From contig DAOMNN010000068.1 in NCBI GenBank assembly GCA_035443825.1, forward strand, positions 1-17,591: DNA of 17,591 bases, read 5' to 3'. This document shows positions 8,681 to 15,347 of this stretch, one piece after another. Every line of letters begins with the position of its first letter. Within the stretch, counting starts at the first letter, position 1. This DNA comes from DAOMNN01 sp035443825. GTDB taxonomy: Bacteria > Pseudomonadota > Gammaproteobacteria > Burkholderiales > Rhodocyclaceae. Made by a program: the position numbers and the translations under genes. The notes under the pieces are model-generated. The model did not search any database, was not told where the DNA came from, and saw only the letters and a program-made list of their open reading frames with translations.

Positions 8681-9603
8681 TTCGCGGCCCAAGCCCACAC
8701 CTGGCCTTCCGCCGGGAGCGAGAGATCGGTCGACCACTCGATCCAGCTGCCATCATACGAGCGCACCTTGTCATAACCGAGCAGGTGCTTGAGCGTGATG
8801 TAGGCGTGAGCGGAACGGTCACCGCTGTGACAGTAAGTGTACACCTCCTTGTCCGGCGTGATGCCCGCGTCGGCGTACATCTTACGAATCTCGTCGATTG
8901 GCTTGAAGAGATGGGTTTCGGCGACGGCATTCGCGCCGGTCACGTTGATCGCACCCGGGATACGTCCGCCGCGAATCGAGCGGATGTTCTCGGCCTTGTA
9001 CTCCTTGTCCGGGCGCGCGTCATGAAGCACGACCCCGGACTTGGCGCCCATCACCACGTCGCGCAGCACGTCGTCCCGTCGAAGGCGGCGTTCCATCCGC
9101 GTCTGATCAACCTTGTACGTGGTCGCCGCCACTGCGGCGGCCTCCGTGCTCATCGGGTAGTTCAGGCTCTTCCAGTGCACCGAACCACCGTCGAGCATCT
9201 TGAGCTTGCCCGTATCGTGGCCGTACAGCTCCATGATGAACAGCATTCTTGCCGCGTACAGGCTGAAGGCATCGTCATAGGCGACGACGACGGTGTCGGG
9301 CGTGATGCCGAGTCGCGACATCAGCGCTTCGTACTGATCCCTGGATGGATAAAGGGTCGGCGGCGACTGGCTGAGATCACCGAGGTCAAGATGACGCTTG
9401 ACCTGAACCGCACCGGGGATGTGCCCCTTGCCGAACGTATCGGTGCGGCCAGAGACGTCGACGATGCGAATCCCCGGTTTGTCCAGATTGGCCTTCAGCC
9501 ATTCCGCCGTGACGAGTGCGATCGGCTCTTCAGCGATCGCGACGCCGTTGCCGGCGAACGTCAGCAGCAGGGCAGTGATGATGCTTGCAATTCTGATCCG
9601 CAT
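8677..9603 (-). CDS. Secreted two-domain thiosulfate/3-mercaptopyruvate-type sulfurtransferase (rhodanese)
   Basis: 308 residues. A Sec signal peptide (1-25, ending VAIAEE) exports it. The N-terminal rhodanese domain (about 28-150) has AYDDAFS in place of a catalytic loop. The C-terminal domain (about 165-300) has Cys258 in CHSGDRSA, the complete C-x-x-G-x-R-S pattern of active rhodaneses, and the family signature YDGSWIEWS near the end. The loop CHSGDR differs from the CGSGVT of classic mercaptopyruvate enzymes, so the donor cannot be fixed; thiosulfate or a polysulfide is likely. An AAGGAGT Shine-Dalgarno precedes ATG 9603. It is the canonical counterpart of the atypical rhodanese at 5478-6401. 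It lies 167 bp after the TusA/DsrE genes with hairpins between, so it may be read through from the tusA-side sigma-54 promoter or have its own promoter; none was recognised. Confidence 0.92.
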   Translation of the reverse strand: MRIRIASIITALLLTFAGNGVAIAEEPIALVTAEWLKANLDKPGIRIVDVSGRTDTFGKGHIPGAVQVKRHLDLGDLSQSPPTLYPSRDQYEALMSRLGITPDTVVVAYDDAFSLYAARMLFIMELYGHDTGKLKMLDGGSVHWKSLNYPMSTEAAAVAATTYKVDQTRMERRLRRDDVLRDVVMGAKSGVVLHDARPDKEYKAENIRSIRGGRIPGAINVTGANAVAETHLFKPIDEIRKMYADAGITPDKEVYTYCHSGDRSAHAYITLKHLLGYDKVRSYDGSWIEWSTDLSLPAEGQVWAWAAK

Positions 9604-9692
9604 TTCGGTACTCCTTCAATTTGGTCCATGTTGATCGCACTGTGTCCCGTCTCCTCCGCAACACGGTGCGATTCCTTCGCATGTCCGACCGG

Positions 9693-9766
9693 GCCGGGGG
9701 CTGATGCCCCGCCCCGGGAACAGCGAATTCTGTGTCGCCGGCGCGGTCCCGGCAATTGCCGGGACC
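9693..9766 (-). terminator. Two hairpins downstream of the carrier-protein genes
   Basis: GGTCCCGGC-AATT-GCCGGGACC (9745-9766) is a perfect 22-bp palindrome starting 5 bp after the small gene's stop codon. A second stem, GGGGC-TGAT-GCCCC, lies at about 9695-9710. No U-tract follows either on the minus strand. They probably cause partial termination or protect the 3' end between the TusA/DsrE block and the rhodanese gene. Confidence 0.55.
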
Positions 9767-9770
9767 GAGC

Positions 9771-9998
9771 TCAATGTGCGCCGGCAGACTCGTTCGGGTT
9801 CCGGCGGAAAGCCTTGATCACGACCGGCAACGTTCCCTCCGACAGGGCGTCCGCCACGTGCCCTTCGCCGTCGCGCGCTGCAAATACCTGCACGGCCGCG
9901 CCGGCAGCCTCCAGGGCGGGTGCCAGCCGGGCGGGGTCGAGACAGCCCGCCGCGAGCCCGTTCGGATACATCAGGAGGATCTTCTTCATCGTCGTCAC
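9771..9998 (-). CDS. Small protein of unknown function in the sulfur-carrier operon
   Basis: 75 residues from GTG 9998, or 72 from ATG 9989. GTG 9998 overlaps the preceding TGA as GTGA, the usual layout for coupled translation, so it is preferred although no separate Shine-Dalgarno is seen. The sequence begins KKILLMYPNGLAAGC and continues with a predicted beta-alpha-beta pattern, like a shortened DsrE/DsrH or TusB-like fold. It has one cysteine (near residue 19 from the GTG start). The family is not recognised. Its place at the end of a tusA-dsrE-like string argues for a part in sulfur relay. Confidence 0.6.
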   Translation of the reverse strand: MTTMKKILLMYPNGLAAGCLDPARLAPALEAAGAAVQVFAARDGEGHVADALSEGTLPVVIKAFRRNPNESAGAH

Positions 9999-10255
9999 AC
10001 CACGAAAACCGCGTCCGCCTGCACGATGGCTCTGGCAAGCGCCCGAACCCCCTCATCCGAGCCATCGACGTGCTCGATCGGCACTTCGGCGAACTCGAGC
10101 GACTCGATCTGTACCTGGGCCGCCTCATCCTGCGGCAGACCGTCCACGACGATCACCCGCACCGCGTCGTCGAGCAGCGTGAGTCCGGTCGCCATGCGCA
10201 ACGCCTCGACCTTGTTGTCGTGCGCCACCATCAGCACGTTCTTCGATGCACCCAT
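9995..10255 (-). CDS. DsrE-like small protein without cysteine
   Basis: 86 residues. The N terminus (NVLMVAHDNKVEALRMATGLTLLDDAVRVIVVDG) has the first strand, helix and second strand typical of the DsrE/F/H superfamily, and AIVQADAVFVV ends as the last strand does. There is no cysteine, so it cannot carry a persulfide itself. It may be a structural partner of the cysteine-bearing neighbour, as DsrF and TusC are in their hexamers (family knowledge; assignment here is inference). An AGGAG Shine-Dalgarno stands 8 nt before ATG 10255. It follows the upstream gene by 10 bp and overlaps the next by 4 bp. Confidence 0.7.
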   Translation of the reverse strand: MGASKNVLMVAHDNKVEALRMATGLTLLDDAVRVIVVDGLPQDEAAQVQIESLEFAEVPIEHVDGSDEGVRALARAIVQADAVFVV

Positions 10256-10265
10256 GGCTCAACTC

Positions 10266-10574
10266 CTAATACACGACCACCCGGTCGCTTGTATGGACCA
10301 GTTCCGCGTTCTGGTATTGACCGCCAATCACGATCGGTTCGGCCAGCACATCAGGGCGCAGGTCGCCTCCGAAACGCTCGACGCTCAGTTCGCACACCGC
10401 CACACCGGCGGGATCGGCCGTCGCTGCTGCGCGGAACTCGGCATTGTCCAGCGCCAGCACGCCACGATCGGTCAGAAAGCAGCGCGTAGTCCAGCCGCGC
10501 CCTTGTGCGGCCCGAAGCAGCCTTGTCGCCTCGGTGACGCAGCGTTCGTCGGTCAACACCACTCCGAGCTTCAT
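10266..10574 (-). CDS. DsrE-family sulfur carrier candidate
   Basis: 102 residues. Starts KLGVVLTDERCVTEATRLL and ends with a DsrE-type closing strand and loop (AELVHTSDRVVVY). Cysteines occur in DERCVTEA, TRCFLTD and VAVCELSVERFG; the last sits where DsrE/TusD proteins carry their sulfur-binding cysteine, just before the final helix. A role in accepting sulfane sulfur from TusA or a rhodanese is likely by family analogy. AGGGGG overlapping the end of tusA serves as Shine-Dalgarno, and the gap to the tusA stop is 1 bp, so the two are surely co-transcribed and probably translationally coupled. Confidence 0.72.
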   Translation of the reverse strand: MKLGVVLTDERCVTEATRLLRAAQGRGWTTRCFLTDRGVLALDNAEFRAAATADPAGVAVCELSVERFGGDLRPDVLAEPIVIGGQYQNAELVHTSDRVVVY

Positions 10575-10575
10575 C

Positions 10576-10830
10576 TCAGCCCCCTTTGCGAATCTTCCAG
10601 GTGGATGTGCCGTTCTGGTTGTTCTGGTCGAAGAGGTCGTTGCCGTCGCTCTCGCACATCGAGATGATGGATTCGCCCGAAGACGGGTTATCGAACACCA
10701 CGGTCAGCACCTCGCCAGACCCCAGCTTCTGCAGCGCCTTCTTCGTGTACATCTGCGGCTGCGGGCAGACATAGCCGCAGACATCCAGCATGTAGCTTCC
10801 GTCACCGGTCTTCTCGAACTTCACTCCCAT
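10576..10830 (-). CDS. tusA: TusA-family sulfur carrier protein
   Basis: 84 residues with the TusA/SirA signature: CGYVCPQPQMYTKKALQKLGSGEVLTV fits the pattern of CPxP at the start of helix 1, Cys22 being the persulfide cysteine. The following VVFDNPSSGESI strand-helix is also typical. The protein carries sulfur to and from rhodaneses, DsrE-type proteins and YeeE transporters in the cytoplasm (family knowledge). A GGGAGAG Shine-Dalgarno precedes ATG 10830. The gene lies 30 bp after the YeeE-like transporter, the same tsuA-tsuB pairing known for thiosulfate uptake. Confidence 0.9.
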   Translation of the reverse strand: MGVKFEKTGDGSYMLDVCGYVCPQPQMYTKKALQKLGSGEVLTVVFDNPSSGESIISMCESDGNDLFDQNNQNGTSTWKIRKGG

Positions 10831-10860
10831 GATTCTCTCCCGTTGCGTTGACTTTCCGTC

Positions 10861-12315
10861 TCAAAGGGCCAGCTCGTCGTTGCGCGACGCGCGCCACTCG
10901 ATCCACCAGTTGAACAACCGCACCCCGACATAGCCGCCGGCCGCCATGCCGACCAGGAACACCCAGCCCGACAGATCGCCGTTCGTGACCGTCGCGAAGA
11001 AGGCGCCGATGTTGCACCCCATCGCAATGCGCGCGCCGATCCCCATGAGAATGCCGCCCACGATCGCGAAGGTCGCGGTTTCCAGGCTCGGCACCTTCCA
11101 CTTGAACTCGCGCCGGGTCAGCGCGAGGACCGCGGCGCCGAGAATGATGCCGATCGACATGAACCCGGGGGCATTGATGAGCGGGTTGGGCAGGCCGTTG
11201 TCGAGGCCGAAGAAGATGTTGTTCATGTTCTCGACACCGAGCTTGTTGAGCACCCAGCCGCCCCATTGCGCTTCCTGCGTGGTGATGTACCAGTACCCCG
11301 GATCGAACACGGTGTATTGGAGCGACAGCCCCTCCGTGTAGCCCATGTCGGCGAGCAGTTCCCCGAAGTTGAAGATGCGGTAGTGCTCCCGCAGCGCACC
11401 GGTGACCCACATCTGCAGACCGGCGAAGATGCCCAGCCCCAGGCCCGCAATGGCGGTGTTCCTGGAGGACGTGAACATCGACCAGATGCCACGAACGTCT
11501 TCGCGCAGCCCTGCATGCTGGATGCCCTTGCGGCGCAGGTAACCCTTGCGGTAGGCGAGGTAGTAGAGCGCAATCAGCAACGCCGCGGTGGGCAGGATCG
11601 CGGACAGCAGTGCATTTCCGACGAACGCGGCAATCACCGGATCCTGCATGCCGAGCATCTGCGCAACGGTCGTGGACTTGAGATCCCAGATATGCCCGGC
11701 AAGGAACTGGTCGAACCAGGTTTCGGTGACGGCGAGTTCCTCGGGCATGTCCTTGGCGATCGCCGATTCAGTCCAGGAGGCAGGCACGAACCAGTTCAGC
11801 CAGCCGCCCGCCGCAACCATCACCGCCTGCGAAAATGAAATCGACACCACCACCAGCAGGGCGCCGAGATTGCCCTCCCCTGTCTTGTAGAGTGAACTCG
11901 ATGCGCAACCGCCGGTGAATATGATGCCGAAGCCAAAGATCGCTCCACCGATCAGGACGTGCCAACCCATCGCATTCGGGTGGAAGGTGCTGAATCCCGC
12001 GACGGTCACGGCTGCGGCGGTCAGCGAATACAAGGCGACCGCAATGAGCACGCCGACCGCCATGCGCGGCACCCCGACGGCGAAGAGATCGCGCACGGCC
12101 GACGCCATGCAGAATCGACCGTACTGCAAGAACAAGCCGTAGACGAGCCCGAACCACACGTAGACCAGCAGATAGGTCCAGCGCGTGTCCGCAGCGATTG
12201 CCAGCACGGAACCGACTGCAACGGCGCCGACGATTGCCGCAGCGTAGCGGGCGCCCTTGTGAACTGCCGGGGATCGTTCGGAAACAACCGCAGCCATGCC
12301 TGTTTGGTCCACCAT
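10861..12315 (-). CDS. YeeE/YedE-family (TsuA-like) sulfur-compound transporter
   Basis: 484 residues with about ten or more hydrophobic helices and long soluble loops around 185-225 and 310-370. Three cysteines sit in typical YeeE motifs: Cys69 in YGRFCM, Cys137 in FTGGCASS and Cys434 in AMGCNIG. In the structurally known thiosulfate transporter TsuA, conserved cysteines in the same kind of motif line the substrate path (family knowledge). It therefore probably imports thiosulfate or hands sulfane sulfur across the inner membrane to TusA. YedE-like members have also been tied to selenium metabolism. ATG 12315 has an AAGGAGG Shine-Dalgarno at 6 nt; the longer upstream open frame has no good start. 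It is sandwiched between two tusA-like genes in a single direction. Confidence 0.92.
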   Translation of the reverse strand: MVDQTGMAAVVSERSPAVHKGARYAAAIVGAVAVGSVLAIAADTRWTYLLVYVWFGLVYGLFLQYGRFCMASAVRDLFAVGVPRMAVGVLIAVALYSLTAAAVTVAGFSTFHPNAMGWHVLIGGAIFGFGIIFTGGCASSSLYKTGEGNLGALLVVVSISFSQAVMVAAGGWLNWFVPASWTESAIAKDMPEELAVTETWFDQFLAGHIWDLKSTTVAQMLGMQDPVIAAFVGNALLSAILPTAALLIALYYLAYRKGYLRRKGIQHAGLREDVRGIWSMFTSSRNTAIAGLGLGIFAGLQMWVTGALREHYRIFNFGELLADMGYTEGLSLQYTVFDPGYWYITTQEAQWGGWVLNKLGVENMNNIFFGLDNGLPNPLINAPGFMSIGIILGAAVLALTRREFKWKVPSLETATFAIVGGILMGIGARIAMGCNIGAFFATVTNGDLSGWVFLVGMAAGGYVGVRLFNWWIEWRASRNDELAL

Positions 12316-12377
12316 TCGTCCTCCTTGTATCTTTCCAGCCCTGTAACCGCTTCCCGACCAGGGCCACCGTGCAGGGG

Positions 12378-12722
12378 CTATTGTCGAACTTCGCTTCCGA
12401 GGCCCTTGCGCATGTACACGCGCCAGCACCCGTCTTCCTTGCACGTGGCAAGATGCGTGCAATAGATGACGAGCATCAGCGCCGGAATCGACTCGACTGC
12501 GGCCGGATTATCCGAGACGAGCTCGACCACGTCGCCGTCTTCGACCTGGCTCAGTGCCTTCATCGTCAGCAATTGCGGCCGGGGACAGTTTTCGTTCATG
12601 CAGGCGACGCTGCGAGCCACCCGAAGTCGACCGAAGCCGGGCAGCTCGACGTCACGCGCCGCCGCAACCGGCGAGGCGTGAGGGTTCCCGCTGAAGATCT
12701 GCATGACCCAGCTCAAGTCCAA
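12378..12722 (-). CDS. TusA-family protein with extended N terminus, TTG start
   Basis: 114 residues. The core NENCPRPQLLTMKALSQVEDGDVVELVSDNP carries the TusA CPxP motif with Cys46. About 30 extra residues precede it, and the C terminus adds CTHLATCKEDGCW, giving six cysteines in all. TTG 12720-12722 is chosen because AAAGGAGG (12738-12731) is correctly spaced from it. The internal ATG at 12704 is farther from that site. It is the first gene after the sigma-54 promoter at 12784-12799 and lies 62 bp before the YeeE-type transporter. It probably hands sulfur to or from that transporter; the additional cysteines may bind metal or sulfur (inference). Confidence 0.82.
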   Translation of the reverse strand: MDLSWVMQIFSGNPHASPVAAARDVELPGFGRLRVARSVACMNENCPRPQLLTMKALSQVEDGDVVELVSDNPAAVESIPALMLVIYCTHLATCKEDGCWRVYMRKGLGSEVRQ

Positions 12723-12783
12723 CTGCCGGCCCTCCTTTCAGATCATGTCCCGTAGCAACCGCCACTGGCTGCCGCCATCTTCA

Positions 12784-12799
12784 TGCACGATGCGTGCCA
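12784..12799 (-). promoter_or_regulatory. Sigma-54 promoter of the tusA-yeeE operon
   Basis: On the minus strand TGGCACG-CATC-GTGCA matches the RpoN consensus TGGCACG-N4-TTGCA with one mismatch. GG and GC are correctly spaced. The start of transcription would be near 12773, with about 50 nt of leader including the AAAGGAGG ribosome site before TTG 12722. Confidence 0.82.
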
Positions 12800-12858
12800 C
12801 AATGCACAATCCCTTCATTCAGGGAGGAAATGCGCTGCTGGAGCAACGGTGGCAAGCG

Positions 12859-12871
12859 ACAATCTGCAATC
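12859..12871. promoter_or_regulatory. Second candidate activator half-site pair
   Basis: ACAATCTGCAATC repeats the same 7-bp-period pattern as the stronger element at 12905-12919 and as 7225-7239. It lies about 67 bp upstream of the -24 element. A looser CAATGCACAATC lies at 12800-12811, next to the promoter. Confidence 0.4.
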
Positions 12872-12904
12872 CGGTTGACTCTTGGCGCAGGTGTCGTGGA
12901 ATTT

Positions 12905-12919
12905 GCAATGTGCAATCGA
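12905..12919. promoter_or_regulatory. Candidate upstream activator site of the tusA operon
   Basis: GCAATGTGCAATCGA contains two direct GCAAT units 7 bp apart and forms, with the two bases before it, the inverted repeat TTGCA-ATG-TGCAA (12903-12915). It differs in one base from the element at 7225-7239. It lies about 114 bp upstream of the -24 element, in the usual range for NtrC-type activators. Confidence 0.6.
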
Positions 12920-13062
12920 CCGAAGCAGGATCGGACACACGAATCGCAGGGACCCTGCGAAGGATCTGGCTGCATCCGGCCATGATCACGAGCCAGGTCG
13001 GCGTGCCGGGCCCCGGTGCGTCGCGACCGAAGGTCATGACGCACCGCGTTTGAAGCCGATAC

Positions 13063-13091
13063 GGACTTCATCCTCCAGCGTGGTCTATAGT
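13063..13091 (+). promoter_or_regulatory. Possible sigma-70 promoter of the exported protein gene
   Basis: TATAGT at 13086-13091 differs from the -10 consensus in one base. GGACTT at 13063-13068, 17 bp upstream, is a poor -35. The spacing to ATG 13131 is reasonable. Position and the -10 element are the only support. Confidence 0.35.
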
Positions 13092-13130
13092 CCCGATATG
13101 TGCACCGGATCAACACACGAGAGTCACGAA

Positions 13131-13538
13131 ATGCGCATCGCTTCCTGCCGATACCCAGCCATCCTCGCCACACTGGTCGCCGCCCTCGTATTGCTGCCGG
13201 GCTCCGCGGCCATCGCCCAGCAGAGCAGGCCGGTCACGGGCGATCGGGGTTCGGACATGGCCGTGGATCTGGTGCTGGTGCGCCCGCTCGGCATCGTCGC
13301 GACCGTGGTCGGTGCGGCCGGGTTCGTCCTGGCGCTGCCCTTCACCTTGCCCAGCGGCAGTGCCGGAGACACCGCGCGGGAGTGGATCGGGGCGCCGCTG
13401 GACTACACCTTCAAGCGGCCTCTGGGCGAATTCGACCATTGCGCCACCGAACGCCAGCGCTGCGGGCGCGATGATCAGGCCCCGACCGCAGAGGGAACCC
13501 CGTTCGCCGAGAGGGCCCCGGCCCCACCGAGCCCTTGA
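13131..13538 (+). CDS. Small exported protein of unknown function
   Basis: 135 residues. Residues 1-29 form a signal peptide (ATLVAALVLLPGSAAIAQQ). The mature part has a hydrophobic span (GIVATVVGAAGFVLALPFTL, about 62-81), then SGSAGDTAREWIGAPLDYTFKRPLGEFD and a polar, proline-rich tail with two cysteines. The order of a VRPLG..ATV.G hydrophobic stretch, a SAGD segment and an RPLGEF segment looks like a conserved family of small envelope proteins, but no function is known to me. The start at 13131 gives the signal peptide; upstream in-frame sequence does not look coding. The gene ends 7 bp from the convergent sulfotransferase gene. Confidence 0.75.
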   Translation: MRIASCRYPAILATLVAALVLLPGSAAIAQQSRPVTGDRGSDMAVDLVLVRPLGIVATVVGAAGFVLALPFTLPSGSAGDTAREWIGAPLDYTFKRPLGEFDHCATERQRCGRDDQAPTAEGTPFAERAPAPPSP

Positions 13539-13609
13539 TCGGCCATCAGCGCATACCCGAAATCACCGTCGAACGCCTGAACAGGGTACGCAGCAAGGGG
13601 CCGGTCAGC
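13532..13609. repeat. Intact copy of the direct repeat that brackets the sulfur cluster
   Basis: This stretch covers the stop codon and last 20 codons of the sulfotransferase and a few bases beyond. It matches 2453-2531 in the same orientation with about 80 percent identity by eye and one 2-nt gap. Weaker likeness may extend left to about 13516 (and 2435). Confidence 0.65.
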
Positions 13610-14379
13610 GGCAGGTGCCCGAGCAGGACGATCGGTGCCTTTAGGTAGCGAATGATCCTGAGGCGTCGCCATCTCCTCTCCGTAATCCGCTCCGGCCAAT
13701 GGCTAGCGCTCAGGTCCGGCTCCACGCCGTCCAGTTCGCGTTGCCACGAGTCGTCCTTCTCGTAGCCATACTCCACCAGGTCGTCGCTGATCGAGCCGTG
13801 AATCCGGAGCTGACCGGCGATACGCGGCAGATGCCTGCGCCAGTTGCCGATCCCCGCGGAAGAGATGGCCCGCACGCCGCCGAGCGCATCGAGCGAGCGT
13901 GCCGAAGGGGTGGACCGGAGGTGATAGTCGCTGAAGTCCGCACGCTTGACGAGGAAGGGCATGCGCGCCATCAAGTCCCGCTGGATTTCGTCGGGCCGGG
14001 TCACCAGGTCCTCGTAGCGAATCGTGATGAAGCGCGGATGGTGCTGCAGCCGGCGGCCGTACGGCGTGTAGTTCTTCCAGAAGACGAGACCCGACCAATA
14101 CACGTCCGAAGCCTTGCCGTGCCTGCTCACGATCATGTCGCGAGGATCGCGCACCATGTAGATCACGTACAGGTTCGGCGTGATGCGCAGCGCCGGCTCG
14201 ACGACCAGGATGTCCATCGGTTTCTTGGTGAGGAAGACGTCGGCATCGCGCGAAGGCAACCGGTAGATGGAATCCTCGTGATCGGTGTACAGATCGATGT
14301 CGAAGCACGCGATCATCATTTCGGCCATCAGCGTCGTACCCGAGCGCGGGCCGCATCCGACAATATGGATCCGCTTCAT
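13546..14379 (-). CDS. PAPS-dependent sulfotransferase family protein
   Basis: 277 residues. The N-terminal P-loop-like motif CGPRSGTTLMAE (9-20) is the 5'-phosphosulfate binding loop of sulfotransferases. VRDPRDMIVSRHG (76-88) is the 3'-phosphate binding motif. A basic C terminus (RRWRRLRIIRYLKAP) follows. It should transfer sulfate from PAPS to a carbohydrate, lipid or peptide acceptor, which cannot be told from the sequence. The MKRIHIVG start at 14379 is taken because the P-loop begins at once; the longer upstream frame is not coding-like. The Shine-Dalgarno is weak (AGAAGA). It is convergent with the exported protein gene. A degraded copy of its 3' end lies at 2453-2531. Confidence 0.85.
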   Translation of the reverse strand: MKRIHIVGCGPRSGTTLMAEMMIACFDIDLYTDHEDSIYRLPSRDADVFLTKKPMDILVVEPALRITPNLYVIYMVRDPRDMIVSRHGKASDVYWSGLVFWKNYTPYGRRLQHHPRFITIRYEDLVTRPDEIQRDLMARMPFLVKRADFSDYHLRSTPSARSLDALGGVRAISSAGIGNWRRHLPRIAGQLRIHGSISDDLVEYGYEKDDSWQRELDGVEPDLSASHWPERITERRWRRLRIIRYLKAPIVLLGHLPLTGPLLRTLFRRSTVISGMR

Positions 14380-14528
14380 TGAATCTTCTGCCCCGCCATG
14401 TGCATGCTGAAGCCGAGCATGATGCCGCCAACGACCGGGATTTCCAAGCGTGCCCGTACATCGGCCCTCCCCCTTTTCCCCGGCGTTCATACGGGCGCAC
14501 GAATCCCCGCTTGATCTACACTGTGCGC

Positions 14529-15215
14529 ATGTGTGGCCGCTATGCCCTGTATGGTCCCGTATCCCGCTTGCGGGAACAGTTCGAGGTCGACTTCGACGAG
14601 ATCGATTTCAGGCCCCATTACAACCTCGCCCCGATGCAGCACGCCCCGGTGATCCGCGAGGTCGACCGGGGGGAGCGTCACGTGGCGCTGCTGCGCTGGG
14701 GCCTGCTGCCCTCGTGGGCGAAGGATCCGACGATCGCCGCCCGACTGTTCAATGCCCGCGCCGAAACCGCGGCAACCAAGCCCTCGTTCCGTGCCGCCTT
14801 CAAGGCCCGCCGCTGCCTGATACCCGCCGACGGTTTCTACGAATGGGCCCCCGCCGCCACGGGCGGGAAACAGCCCCATTTCATCCACCTCGCCTCCGGT
14901 GCGCCGATGGCGCTGGCCGGCCTGTGGGAACGCTGGACCGCGCCCGCCGGCGAGGAAGTGTCGACCTTCACCATCCTCACCATCGACGCCAACGAACGCC
15001 TGGCCCCGATTCACGACCGCATGCCCGTGATCCTGCCGCCCGAAACGTGGTCGCTGTGGCTCAACCCGACCCGCACCCCGGCACAGGTCGCCCCCCTGCT
15101 CCGCCCCTATCCCTCCGACTCAATGCAGCTTTGGCCGGTATCGAAACGCGTCGGAAACGTACGGGCGGACGACCCGTCACTGATCGAGCTCGTGCCCCCC
15201 GCTGCCGGAAGCTGA
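14529..15215 (+). CDS. yedK: SRAP-domain DNA-crosslink protein (YedK/HMCES family)
   Basis: 228 residues, a usual length. The ORF starts MCGRY, and Cys2 (exposed once Met1 is removed) forms the thiazolidine crosslink with abasic DNA. The other hallmark residues are present: Asn in NARAET, Glu in GFYEW and His in PIHDRMP. The family shields abasic sites in single-stranded DNA and is often called SOS response-associated peptidase. The start at 14529 is fixed by the need for Cys2. It is a single-gene unit diverging from the sulfotransferase, with no clear LexA box seen by eye. Confidence 0.95.
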   Translation: MCGRYALYGPVSRLREQFEVDFDEIDFRPHYNLAPMQHAPVIREVDRGERHVALLRWGLLPSWAKDPTIAARLFNARAETAATKPSFRAAFKARRCLIPADGFYEWAPAATGGKQPHFIHLASGAPMALAGLWERWTAPAGEEVSTFTILTIDANERLAPIHDRMPVILPPETWSLWLNPTRTPAQVAPLLRPYPSDSMQLWPVSKRVGNVRADDPSLIELVPPAAGS

Positions 15216-15347
15216 GGACCAGCACCCGACCGCAAGCCTGACGACGGCGCTTCGTGGCATGTCTGTTAGCTAAACGGCTCAGGTCCTGCATTCCAGCTCG
15301 TTTCGCCTTGCAGATACGTCGGGATGCAAGACCATGCGTGGTGCCAG

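Larger units (their letters stand above)
12820..13085. other. Divergent regulatory region without genes
   Basis: The space between the TTG of the tusA-like gene and ATG 13131 is 408 bp and holds no supported gene. It contains the sigma-54 promoter, two GCAAT-type repeats and a candidate sigma-70 promoter for the exported protein. The open frames that cross it have no good start or family match. Confidence 0.6.

Noticed and set aside
6611..8776. Very long plus-strand open frame (721 codons) over the cytochrome genes
   Set aside because: High GC creates long antisense frames. The minus-strand frames have signal peptides, CXXCH motifs and Shine-Dalgarno sites, while the plus frame has none of these.
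9604..9744. Possible sigma-54 promoter before the second rhodanese
   Set aside because: No GG-N10-GC pair with matching flanks was found on the minus strand by eye.
8347..10182. Plus-strand 611-codon frame opposite the rhodanese and DsrE-like genes
   Set aside because: Antisense shadow with low-complexity Arg/Pro-rich sequence and no recognisable family.
14380..14490. Longer sulfotransferase start at 14490
   Set aside because: The extra 37 residues are Gly/Arg/His-rich without structure. The PAPS-binding loop starts right after ATG 14379, as usual for the family.
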